Assembly: GCA_006937955.1 (NCBI GenBank)
Contig: SSNP01000037.1
Coordinates: 3,507,648-3,571,647, forward strand
From: Pachypanchax playfairii
Taxonomy: Eukaryota; Chordata; Actinopteri; Cyprinodontiformes; Aplocheilidae
Length of the DNA stretch: 64,000 bases
Direction: 5' to 3'
Below the pieces are notes generated by a model that was given only the letters and a program-made list of their open reading frames with translations, did not search any database and was not told the origin of the DNA. Shown piece after piece: positions 27,801-34,226 of this stretch. How positions within the stretch are numbered: the first letter of the stretch is position 1; each line of letters starts with the position of its first letter. Both the position numbers and the translations under genes were made by a program.

Positions 27801-30800
27801 GGTCTGGACCGAGAGGGTCGGGACCGAGAGGGTCTGGACTGAGAGGGTCTGGACTGAGAGGGTCTGGACCGAGAGGGTCTGGACTGAGAGGGTCTGGAAT
27901 GAGAGGGTCTAGAACGAGAGGGTCTAGAATGAGAGGGTCTGGACCGAGAGGGTCTAGAATGAGAGGGTCTGGACCAAGAGGGTCTAGAATGAGAGGGTCT
28001 AGAATGAGAGGGTCTGGACTGAGAGGGTCTAGACTGAGAGGGTCTAGAATGAGAAGGTCTAGAATGAGAGGGTCTGGACTGAGAGGGTCTAGAATGAGAG
28101 GGTCTAGAATGAGAAGGTCTGGACCAAGAGGGTCTAGAATGAGAGGGTCTGGACCAAGAGGGTCTAGAATGAGAGGGTCTAGAATGAGAGGGTCTGGACT
28201 GAGAGGGTCTGGACTGAGAGGGTCTAGAATGAGAGGGTCTAGAATGAGAGGGTCTGGACTGAGAGGGTCTAGAATGAGAATGTCTGAACCGAGAGGGTCT
28301 GGACCGAGAGGGTCTAGAATGAGAGGGTCTAGACTGAGAGGGTCTAGAATGAGAGGGTCTGGACCAAGAGGGTCTAGAATGAGAGGGTCTGGACTGAGAG
28401 GGTCTAGAATGAGAGGGTCTAGAATGAGAGGGTCTGGACTGAGAGGGTCTAGAATGAGAGGGTCTAGAATGAGAGGGTCTGGACCAAGAGGGTCTAGAAT
28501 GAGAGGGTCTGGACCAAGAGGGTCTAGAATGAGAGGGTCTGGACTGAGAGGGTCTAGAATGAGAGGGTCTAGAATGAGAGGGTCTGGACCAAGAGGGTCT
28601 AGAATGAGAGGGTCTGGACTGAGAGGGTCTAGAATGAGAATGTCTGAACCGAGAGGGTCTGGACCGAGAGGGTCTAGAATGAGAGGTTCTGGACCAAGAG
28701 GTTCTAGAATGAGAATGTCTGGACTGAGAGGGTCTGGACCGAGAGGGTCTGGACCGAGAGGGTCGGGACCGAGAGGGTCTGGACTGAGAGGGTCTGGACT
28801 GAGAGGGTCTGGACCGAGAGGGTCTGGACTGAGAGGGTCTGGACTGAGAGGGTCTGGACTGAGAGGGTCTGGACCGAGAGGGTCTGGACCGAGAGGGTCT
28901 GGACTGAGAGGGTCTGGACTGAGAGGGTCTGGACCGAGAGGGTCTGGACTGAGAGGGTCTGGACCGAGAGGGTCTGGACCGAGAGGGTCTGGACTGAGAG
29001 GGTCTGGACTGACGGTTCAGGTTTCATGATCCACGTCTAAGTTTGAAAGTTGAAATAATTTTTCCTGAATTCAAACGTTTAGAAACACGTTTCCTGTTGA
29101 AGGTCATGATGTGAATTACTTTATGTTTAGATTATTAAAAAGTATCAGACTGATGTTGGTGCTGGTCCAGAACCACCAGAACCAGCTGCAGTGTGTGGTG
29201 CTGGTCCAGAACCACCAGAACCAGCTGCAGTGTGTGGTGCTGGTCCAGAACCAGATTCAGTGTGTGGTGCTGGTCCAGAACCACCAGAACCAGCTGCAGT
29301 GTGTGGTGCTGGTCCAGAACGTGTTTTATAATCAGGCTGATACACGGATATAAAAATACACTTTAAACTTTGTAATTATTTTATTTCAAACATCAGGAGA
29401 ACATGTGATCTCACCATGAATCATGTGACACATGTCACATATCCTTATTATAAGAACACACAGCTGTCAGTGGGTGGCGGTCTGTGTAGAAACACCTGAA
29501 CAGGTAGAAGAAAGCAGCTGCAGGGAGAAGGTTCATGTTTCATACGTGTTTTATTTTACTGAACTTCTACTTCAGGTTCATATGAAGGTGTTTATTAGTT
29601 TATTTAAACCCGTTTGGATCAGAACTGGTTCCAAATCAAAGATCAACGACGTGTCCTGGAGATCCTGCAGCTTCTGGAGAGCTTCATGTTCACATGGCGC
29701 GTCTAATTAGACCGTCATTAAAAGGAGAAAACAGAGTGTAGATGAGATTAAAGACGTGGAAATAACTCGACTTGTTTCATTAAAGCTGCGTTTGAGACGC
29801 TGCAGGAGGATTTTCATGCTGCGCTCTGTAAGTCGTGAGTAATGAAGTGCTGTGAATGAGTTTTACAGTGCAGCACACAGACGAGGTTACACCACCAACA
29901 CCAGGCTGTTATCTGTCTGTAGACTCGGTCTGATCAACCAGGAAGTCGTGTAGGAAATGAAGAGACCCCGAGCTGCTGGATGGAATATTAAACCGCTTTA
30001 TTTGTTCATGTTCTCTGTCTCAAACAAGATTCCTGTTAAATTAAATTAAATTAAATTAAATTAAATTAAATTAAATTAAATTAAATTAAATTAAATTAAA
30101 TTAAATTAAATTAAATTAAATTAAATTAAATTAATTTTTTCTAACCAACATCAGTCTGATACTTTTTCATAATCTGAATATAAAGTAACATCAATAAAAT
30201 ATAATATATAATATACAAAATATATAATAAAATATATAATATAAAGAAACATCATGACCTTCAACAGGAAACAGGTTTATAAACTTTTGAATTCAGGACA
30301 AATTATTTCAACTTTCAATAGAATTCCTTCAAACTTTGACGTGGATTATAAAATCTAAGCCGTCAGTCCAGACCGAAACCATCAGCCTGGTTCAGTATTT
30401 GTTAAAAAATCAGAACATCTGGAGACCTTTTTAAACTTTCTTCTTCTTCTCTTTCTGTTGCTGCTGTCAGATACCTGAAGCCGGACATAAAGAAAAAATC
30501 CAAACACAAAACCTCGGTGATGAAAAAGACCCTGAACCCAGAATTTAATGAGGTAAGAACTTCCAACCGGACTGAGCAGGTCTGGACTTCACATGAGGCC
30601 TTAATGAGCTGCAGCTCCTCACCTGTGTGCTGATGCAGGAAAACTTTGACGTGGATTATAAAATCTAAGCCGTCAGTCCAGACCGAAACCATCAGCCTGG
30701 TTCAGTATTTGTTAAAAAATCAGAACATCTGGAGACCTTTTTAAACTTTCTTCTTCTTCTCTTTCTGTTGCTGCTGTCAGATACCTGAAGCCGGACATAA

Positions 30801-32199
30801 AGAAAAAATCCAAACACAAAACCTCGGTGATGAAAAAGACCCTGAACCCAGAATTTAATGAGGTAAGAACTTCCAACCGGACTGAGCAGGTCTGGACTTC
30901 ACATGAGGCCTTAATGAGCTGCAGCTCCTCACCTGTGTGCTGATGCAGGAAACATGTGTGATGTTCCTGCTCCAGGTAGACCTGCAGGTTTCTGAGGGTT
31001 TGATGCTGTAAATGATTCTCTCTGTTGAAGCAGCTGTAAAACAAAAGGCATGTTGGCTGCATCAGACTCTGGTGCATGAACAGCGCCCCCCACTGGTGTG
31101 AATGAATATGGAGCCTGATCTTTATGGCAGAGATAATTTTAATGAGGGCTGCACGGTGGTGCAGTGGGTAACGCCTTGCAGTGAGAAGGTCCCTGGTTTG
31201 AAACCAGCTGAGACCTTCATACACGGAGTTAGCATGTTCTCACAAGCAGTCCATCAGTTGAAGGTAAAAACCTGCAGCTGTTCAGTCTTCCACGCGGATC
31301 CGGATCCAGATCCAGATCCGGATCAGACCTGATGTTCTCTCTGTTCCCTGCAGGAGTTCTTTTATGAGATCTCGCTGTCAGAACTGGCCAAGAAGACTCT
31401 GGAGGTGACAGTATGGGATTACGACCTGGGACGCTCCAACGACTTCATAGGTTAGAAAACAGAAACCCACAAACACCTTCCTGAAGAACATTTCCTGAGC
31501 TCAGCTTCATGCTTGATTTAATCTAGATAAGAAACTGATTTTAACAGGATTATCCTGAAGAGTGTAAATATTACAGCTCTTCAGTATGTTTATTCAGATT
31601 ATTATTGCATTTCTGTCATTAATTTGTTTTAAATTTGAAAAATGTGTATAAAACAAAATATTAAAGAGCCTGGGATTATAAAGGACTGGGATTATAAAGG
31701 ACTGGGATTATATAGGACTGGGATTATATAAGACTGGGATTATATGGGACTGGGATTATAAAGGACTGGGATTATATGGGACTGGGATTATAAAGGACTG
31801 GGATTATAAAGGACTGGGATTATATGGGACTGGGATTATATAGGACTGGGATTATAAAGGACTGGGATTATATAGGACTGGGATTATATAGGACTGGGAT
31901 TATAAAGGACTGGGATTATATAGGACTGGGATTATATAGGACTGGGATTATATGGGACTGGGATTATAAAGGACTGGGATTATATGGGACTGGGATTATA
32001 AAGCGTTGAAAGCGGGGTCACCTGGATTGGAGGGACAGTAACGACCTCCTCTTGGTGTTCAGGTGGAGTCTGTCTGAGCTGCCGTTCCCAGGGAGACGCC
32101 CTCCGTCACTGGATGGATTGCCTGAAGAACAAAGGTCGCAGGGTGGAGCGGTGGCACATCTTGACCAATGAGCTTCCACGAACCTTCAGCCATGACTAA
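4473..32199 (+). CDS. doc2a: DOC2-family double C2 domain protein, whole gene (10 coding exons, spliced)
   Basis: Joining 4473-4848, 7514-7593, 12287-12361, 14568-14677, 15052-15178, 16907-16966, 23537-23742, 30471-30552, 31354-31450 and 32063-32199 gives 1350 bases: 449 codons plus stop, with every exon phase and GT/AG site consistent. The protein has a Munc13-interacting segment (about 13-37), a Pro/Ser-rich linker (38-110), an acidic SDDSDDC stretch, C2A (about 126-250), a linker (257-285), C2B (about 285-430) and a WHxL motif (435-438). DOC2 proteins are cytosolic high-affinity Ca2+ sensors that bind phospholipid, SNAREs and Munc13 and promote spontaneous or asynchronous vesicle release. 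C2A Asp158, 164, 219 and 221 and C2B Asp334, 340, 394, 396 and 402 are the expected Ca2+ ligands. PIRPIRQIS, MDFNGLADPY and the ISCYLRE linker resemble DOC2A more than DOC2B. In fish this paralogue may be catalogued as doc2d, so the family is certain but the paralogue symbol is tentative. It is longer than the roughly 400 aa of mammalian DOC2A. Exons 8 and 10, and part of 7, are present twice. Confidence 0.93.
4863..5272. repeat. 18-bp minisatellite right after the exon 1 donor
   Basis: About 22 units of ctccgtgcacgtctgttc with variants (gtgcagg, gtgcaca, ctgatc). It begins only 14 bases into intron 1. Confidence 0.95.
5543..5617. mobile_element. palindromic Tc1-like terminal-repeat element
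   Basis: Arms 5543-5577 and 5583-5617 are perfect 35-nt inverted copies around a 5-nt loop. The arm sequence (gtacagaccaaaagtttgga...) resembles terminal inverted repeats of fish Tc1/mariner elements. The palindrome sits next to TA on both sides. It appears to be two element ends fused head to head, with no interior. It lies in DOC2 intron 1. Confidence 0.75.
5940..6165 (+). repeat. diverged second copy of segment near 3120-3260
   Basis: Shares gaacccggtcagctctctc, actctccatcgctgct and gatttcttggttcttcagaa-type words with the segment after the 27-bp minisatellite. Here the two halves are separated by an insert of about 90 bases. Confidence 0.65.
6225..6271. repeat. 11-bp inverted repeat (cgaagcaccga)
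   Basis: cgaagcaccga is followed after about 24 bases by its exact reverse complement tcggtgcttcg. It is possibly a transposon-end remnant or a chance hairpin in intron 1. Confidence 0.5.
7514..7593 (+). CDS. doc2a: DOC2 coding exon 2 (start of C2A)
   Basis: The acceptor is cctccag and the donor aag|gtgagg. The 80 bases enter in phase 1 and leave in phase 0. The exon encodes ALGTLEFELRY...TVIRAK, the first two beta strands of C2A, residues 127-152. Confidence 0.95.
9660..10136. repeat. 238-bp direct duplication around a single N (9898)
   Basis: 9660-9897 and 9899-10136 differ at only a couple of bases that I can see (ctgctg/ctggtg, caaagagg/caaggagg). Probably overlapping contig ends or alleles. 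It lies in DOC2 intron 2. Confidence 0.9.
10441..10520 (-). mobile_element. tRNA-like SINE fragment
   Basis: The minus strand reads gcctcccagcatgaaggtcc then tgggttcagaccctggccag, a box-B-like core typical of a widespread fish tRNA-derived repeat. The fragment recurs at 10700-10760 because of the assembly duplication at the N at 10699. Confidence 0.6.
10456..10908. repeat. direct duplication around a single N (10699)
   Basis: 10456-10698 and 10700-10908 match. The first copy has one more 34-bp unit of the ccagtggagttatcctcc minisatellite, so the two look like length-different alleles placed in tandem. Confidence 0.9.
10607..10698. repeat. 34-bp minisatellite
   Basis: Units of cccagtggagttatcctc then ccagtggagtcttcat. 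A shorter allele-like copy is at 10857-10908. Confidence 0.85.
11791..12093. repeat. minisatellite (catctgttaccatggagaca)
   Basis: About eight irregular units of roughly 35-40 bp with the core ctgttaccatggagacagag. Confidence 0.9.
12287..12361 (+). CDS. doc2a: DOC2 coding exon 3 (C2A Ca2+ loop 1)
   Basis: The acceptor is gtgtgcag and the donor aag|gtgaga. The 75 bases are in phase 0 and encode GLKPMDFNGLADPYVKL...GASK, residues 153-177. Asp158 and Asp164 are the two loop-1 Ca2+ ligands of C2A. Confidence 0.96.
12984..13862. mobile_element. probable non-autonomous DNA element with 19-bp inverted ends, containing an N gap
   Basis: The left end TAAAGGTGGTATATGGAAC (12984-13002) pairs with the inverted right end at 13844-13862, matching at 17 of 19 positions. 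The interior has no coding sequence and is broken by 272 N. The element lies in DOC2 intron 3. Target duplication is unclear. Confidence 0.5.
13059..13330. other. assembly gap (272 N)
   Basis: A run of N inside an intronic transposon-like element. The flanks are not duplicates of each other, unlike those of the gap at 24239. Confidence 0.99.
14568..14677 (+). CDS. doc2a: DOC2 coding exon 4 (C2A core)
   Basis: The acceptor is gtttcag and the donor ag|gtgaaa. The 110 bases leave in phase 2. The exon encodes ANKLKTKTIRNSLNPVWNE...NRKTL, residues 178-213 and part of Arg214. The LKTKT basic strand and the NPVWNE signature are typical of C2A in DOC2 and rabphilin proteins. Confidence 0.96.
15052..15178 (+). 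CDS. doc2a: DOC2 coding exon 5 (C2A Ca2+ loop 3)
   Basis: The acceptor is ctttag and the donor cca|gtaagg. The 127 bases complete Arg214 and encode LTVCDEDKLTHNELIGE...CLEHPPP, residues 215-256. Asp219 and Asp221 are loop-3 Ca2+ ligands. The fifth ligand position is Glu227, as in mammalian DOC2. Confidence 0.96.
15230..15350. repeat. 25-bp minisatellite (gtttaaacctcctgatccgg)
   Basis: Five units here. Further units at 15943-15973 and 16598-16665 show that two elements inserted into one original array. Confidence 0.9.
15351..15942. mobile_element. TTAA-flanked non-autonomous DNA element
   Basis: The 584-bp segment 15355-15938 is bounded by TTAA on each side, with short inverted ends AGAGGCC.../...GGACCTCT, and splits the same intron-5 minisatellite as the neighbouring LTR. 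TTAA targets and purine-first ends fit Kolobok-type elements; piggyBac is the alternative. No transposase remains. Confidence 0.6.
15974..16597. mobile_element. solo LTR (624 bp) with 5-bp target duplication
   Basis: The segment starts TGTAGTG, ends CTTACA (TG...CA) and is flanked on both sides by CTCCT (15969-15973 and 16598-16602). It interrupts a minisatellite whose units (cctgtttaaacctcctgatc) resume on the far side. It has no internal coding sequence, consistent with a solo LTR of an LTR retrotransposon left by recombination. The family is not recognised. It lies in DOC2 intron 5. Confidence 0.75.
16907..16966 (+). CDS. doc2a: DOC2 coding exon 6 (C2A-C2B linker)
   Basis: The acceptor is ccttcag and the donor gag|gtaaag. 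The 60 bases are in phase 0 and encode a 20-residue linker that begins LPSPSAMGEA and ends ISCYLRE (257-276). A linker of this form is found in DOC2A and is shorter and different in DOC2B, so it is the best evidence for the paralogue. Confidence 0.93.
20164..20474. repeat. 20-bp minisatellite (gaacgggtctgcagggagct)
   Basis: About 15 units with two shortened ones. The array ends at the LTR-like element at 20480. Confidence 0.95.
20480..20923 (-). mobile_element. probable solo LTR (444 bp) with an internal 13-bp VNTR
   Basis: On the minus strand the segment starts TGTTAGGTTCTG and ends CTTAACA, with terminal TGTTA/TAACA symmetry. It contains a CTGCACTTGGGTTCG word near its 3' end, of a kind I associate with fish LTR elements. 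The target duplication is not obvious, perhaps because the left flank is itself a minisatellite. It carries a GAGCCAGAGGACA tandem repeat (plus strand, 20618-20716). It lies in DOC2 intron 6. Confidence 0.5.
20618..20716. repeat. 13-bp minisatellite (gagccagaggaca)
   Basis: About seven units, inside the probable LTR. Confidence 0.93.
21795..21818. repeat. dispersed transposon-end word, copy 1
   Basis: Shares 24 bases with 40313-40336. It abuts a (GA)n tract at 21828-21885. Confidence 0.5.
21828..21885. repeat. (GA)n microsatellite
   Basis: A near-perfect dinucleotide run of about 29 units. Confidence 0.98.
23537..23742 (+). CDS. doc2a: DOC2 coding exon 7 (start of C2B, with loop insertion)
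   Basis: The acceptor is tctgcag and the donor at|gtaagc. The 206 bases leave in phase 2. The exon encodes residues 277-344: WENEQLHSLEERGRLLLSL, then an unusual stretch PPVSPDDADVEGGGAERRS, then GGLCVGVKRCAHLAAMDVNG and FSDPYVK. Asp334 and Asp340 are C2B loop-1 ligands. The stretch between the first two beta strands is roughly 14 residues longer than in human DOC2A/B as I recall them. Confidence 0.94.
23985..24238. repeat. 15-bp minisatellite, first fragment
   Basis: Units of gagagggtctagaat/gagagggtctggact. Interrupted by the N gap. Confidence 0.96.
24239..24459. other. assembly gap (221 N) with duplicated flanks
   Basis: The sequence after the gap (from 24460) repeats 23721-24238, including the exon 7 tail and the start of the 15-bp minisatellite. 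The gap therefore probably joins two overlapping contigs. Confidence 0.97.
24460..24481 (+). pseudogene. duplicate tail of DOC2 exon 7 (assembly copy)
   Basis: After the N run, the last 22 bases of exon 7, its donor and about 500 bases of intron reappear (offset 739 from 23721). The 5' part of the exon is missing. It reads as an unmerged overlapping contig end rather than a second exon. Confidence 0.85.
24717..27125. repeat. 15-bp minisatellite, main block (about 160 units)
   Basis: Unit agagggtct(a/g)ga(atg, ctg, ccg, cca). Many units contain TCTAGA. The variants occur in recurring order (a block starting tctagaacgag at about 25077, 25466 and 26366), so the array has higher-order structure. 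It lies in DOC2 intron 7. Confidence 0.97.
27273..27535. repeat. minisatellite (gtgtgtggtgctggtccaga), longer allele
   Basis: About eight alternating units (…accaccagaaccagctgca and …accagattca). Confidence 0.95.
27674..29013. repeat. 15-bp minisatellite, second contig or allele
   Basis: The same unit as 24717-27125 but with a different unit order near its right end. It follows the single N at 27673 and ends in the same flank (actgacggttcagg). Confidence 0.95.
29001..29160 (+). repeat. left arm of a long inverted repeat in intron 7
   Basis: This sequence, and its assembly copy 27114-27273, is the approximate reverse complement of 30143-30375. Shared blocks include ggtctggactgacgg, tgaaataatttttcctgaat (near-match), tcctgttgaaggtcatgatg and aagtatcagactgatgttgg. 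The arm is about 160 bp. The right arm is longer because of an AT-rich insert. Confidence 0.75.
29158..29322. repeat. minisatellite (gtgtgtggtgctggtccaga), shorter allele
   Basis: The same repeat with about five units. The flanks match those of 27273-27535. Confidence 0.95.
30036..30134. repeat. (TTAAA)n microsatellite
   Basis: About 20 perfect units. The shorter copy at 32761-32806 has about 9. Confidence 0.98.
30143..30375 (-). repeat. right arm of a long inverted repeat in intron 7
   Basis: Reverse complement of the left arm with about 70 extra AT-rich bases. The spacer 29161-30142 holds a minisatellite, a unique stretch and a (TTAAA)n run. The pair may be a foldback or non-autonomous DNA element. 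A partial third copy lies at 32813-33000. Confidence 0.7.
30471..30552 (+). CDS. doc2a: DOC2 coding exon 8 (C2B polybasic strand), first copy
   Basis: The acceptor is ctgtcag and the donor gag|gtaaga. The 82 bases enter in phase 2 and leave in phase 0. The exon encodes YLKPDIKKKSKHKTSVMKK then TLNPEFNE, residues 346-372. The KKKSKHK run is the C2B polybasic region that binds acidic lipids and SNAREs. Confidence 0.93.
30781..30862 (+). pseudogene. second copy of DOC2 exon 8 inside a 310-bp tandem duplication
   Basis: Segment 30331-30640 is repeated at 30641-30950 with no difference that I noticed, including exon 8 and its splice sites. Because 82 is not a multiple of three, using both copies would shift the frame, so only one can be used per transcript. 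The near-identity and the shared breakpoint at 30330/30331 suggest an assembly duplication. Confidence 0.85.
31144..31240 (+). mobile_element. tRNA-like SINE fragment
   Basis: The sequence ggctgcacggtggtgcagtg, then gagaaggtccctggtttgaa and acacggagttagcatgttct, matches the layout of a common fish repeat with box A and box B-like parts. It lies in DOC2 intron 8. Confidence 0.7.
31354..31450 (+). CDS. doc2a: DOC2 coding exon 9 (C2B Ca2+ loop 3)
   Basis: The acceptor is ccctgcag and the donor ag|gttaga, a somewhat weak donor. The exon encodes EFFYEISLSELAKKTLEVTV then WDYDLGRSNDFI, residues 373-404. Asp394, Asp396 and Asp402 complete the five C2B Ca2+ ligands. Confidence 0.95.
31670..32003. 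repeat. 16/17-bp minisatellite (gactgggattatatag), first copy
   Basis: About 21 units in DOC2 intron 9. Variants are ataaag, atatag and atatgg. Confidence 0.96.
32063..32199 (+). CDS. doc2a: DOC2 coding exon 10 (C-terminus), first copy
   Basis: The acceptor is ttggtgttcag; the stop TAA is at 32197-32199. The exon completes Gly405 and encodes residues 406-449, GVCLSCRSQGDALRHWMDCL then KNKGRRVERWHILTNELP and RTFSHD. ERWHILTNELP contains the WHxL motif of synaptotagmin/DOC2 C2B tails, linked to membrane docking. The C-terminal FSHD replaces the mammalian ends. Confidence 0.93.
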
Positions 32200-32535
32200 A
32201 TGAGCCACAACGGGTTGGAGACGAGCAGACGGTGGCTGTGAGGGGTCACATGTTTCACTCTGACCCTCGATATGAATCAGCTGTAACTCTGAATCATTTC
32301 ATCTGGTTGTTGAAGGTGAAGCAGCATGATGAACGTGTGCCTTCATCACTCATCATCAGGAGAACAAACCCGTTTGGGTCTTTCAGAAACATCCTCATCT
32401 CACTCAGCACCAAACCAAACATCATGCATGTTGTACAGCAGGACGAGACACGTGTACATGATGTACAGAGAAAAAGAACTTTGTGTTTTTGGCTGTTTTA
32501 AGTCAGAAAACTGTTAATTCTGTGTNAAGAGACAG

Positions 32536-33000
32536 TTTTCATGCTGCGCTCTGTAAGTCGTGAGTAATGAAGTGCTGTGAATGAGTTTTACAGTGCAGCA
32601 CACAGACGAGGTTACACCACCAACACCAGGCTGTTATCTGTCTGTAGACTCGGTCTGATCAACCAGGAAGTCGTGTAGGAAATGAAGAGACCCCGAGCTG
32701 CTGGATGGAATATTAAACCGCTTTATTTGTTCATGTTCTCTGTCTCAAACAAGATTCCTGTTAAATTAAATTAAATTAAATTAAATTAAATTAAATTAAA
32801 TTAAATTTTTCTAACCAACATCAGTCTGATACTTTTTCATAATCTGAATATAAAGTAACATCAATAAAATATAATATATAATATACAAAATATATAATAA
32901 AATATATAATATAAAGAAACATCATGACCTTCAACAGGAAACAGGTTTATAAACTTTTGAATTCAGGACAAATTATTTCAACTTTCAATAGAATTCCTTC
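32536..33000 (+). other. misplaced copy of intron-7 segment 29811-30330
   Basis: Matches 29811-30330 except that the (TTAAA)n run is 55 bases shorter. It is preceded by N plus AAGAGACAG and is followed directly by the intron-9 minisatellite, so exons 8 and 9 are skipped. Confidence 0.85.
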
Positions 33001-33705
33001 GACTGGGATTATATAGGACTGGGATTATAAAGGACTGGGATTATATAGGACTGGGATTATATGGGACTGGGATTATAAAGGACTGGGATTATATAGGACT
33101 GGGATTATAAAGGACTGGGATTATAAAGGACTGGGATTATATAGGACTGGGATTATATAGGACTGGGATTATAAAGGACTGGGATTATATAGGACTGGGA
33201 TTATATAAGACTGGGATTATATGGGACTGGGATTATAAAGGACTGGGATTATATGGGACTGGGATTATAAAGGACTGGGATTATAAAGGACTGGGATTAT
33301 ATAGGACTGGGATTATAAAGGACTGGGATTATATGGGACTGGGATTATATAGGACTGGGATTATAAAGGACTGGGATCATATAGGACTGGGATTATAAAG
33401 GACTGGGATTATATGGGACTGGGATTATATGGGACTGGGATTATATAGGACTGGGATTATAAAGGACTGGGATTATATGGGACTGGGATTATATAGGACT
33501 GGGATTATAAAGGACTGGGATTATATGGGACTGGGATTATATAGGACTGGGATTATAAAGGACTGGGATTATATAGGACTGGGATTATATAGGACTGGGA
33601 TTATATGGGACTGGGATTATATAGGACTGGGATTATAAAGGACTGGGATTATATGGGACTGGGATTATAAAGGACTGGGATTATATGGGACTGGGATTAT
33701 AAAGC
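33001..33705. repeat. 16/17-bp minisatellite (gactgggattatatag), second copy
   Basis: About 43 units, twice the length of the first copy. It leads into the second copy of exon 10. Confidence 0.96.
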
Positions 33706-33763
33706 GTTGAAAGCGGGGTCACCTGGATTGGAGGGACAGTAACGACCTCCTCTTGGTGTTCAG

Positions 33764-33900
33764 GTGGAGTCTGTCTGAGCTGCCGTTCCCAGGGAGACGC
33801 CCTCCGTCACTGGATGGATTGCCTGAAGAACAAAGGTCGCAGGGTGGAGCGGTGGCACATCTTGACCAATGAGCTTCCACGAACCTTCAGCCATGACTAA
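33764..33900 (+). pseudogene. second copy of DOC2 exon 10 plus 3' UTR (assembly copy)
   Basis: The sequence matches 32063-32199 at an offset of 1701. The match runs from the 16-bp minisatellite through the exon and 3' UTR up to 32525/34226, where the first copy stops at a single N. The second copy continues into unique DNA, so it probably carries the true 3' end of the gene. In the real chromosome these are expected to be one exon. Confidence 0.88.
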
Positions 33901-34226
33901 ATGAGCCACAACGGGTTGGAGACGAGCAGACGGTGGCTGTGAGGGGTCACATGTTTCACTCTGACCCTCGATATGAATCAGCTGTAACTCTGAATCATTT
34001 CATCTGGTTGTTGAAGGTGAAGCAGCATGATGAACGTGTGCCTTCATCACTCATCATCAGGAGAACAAACCCGTTTGGGTCTTTCAGAAACATCCTCATC
34101 TCACTCAGCACCAAACCAAACATCATGCATGTTGTACAGCAGGACGAGACACGTGTACATGATGTACAGAGAAAAAGAACTTTGTGTTTTTGGCTGTTTT
34201 AAGTCAGAAAACTGTTAATTCTGTGT

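Noticed and set aside
30471..30862. Two exon 8 copies as mutually exclusive exons
   Set aside because: The copies, including intron flanks, appear identical. Mutually exclusive exons normally diverge in sequence. An assembly duplication explains them better.
31144..31240. Functional tRNA gene
   Set aside because: Box-A and box-B-like words are present but no full cloverleaf can be formed, and the continuation matches a SINE body.
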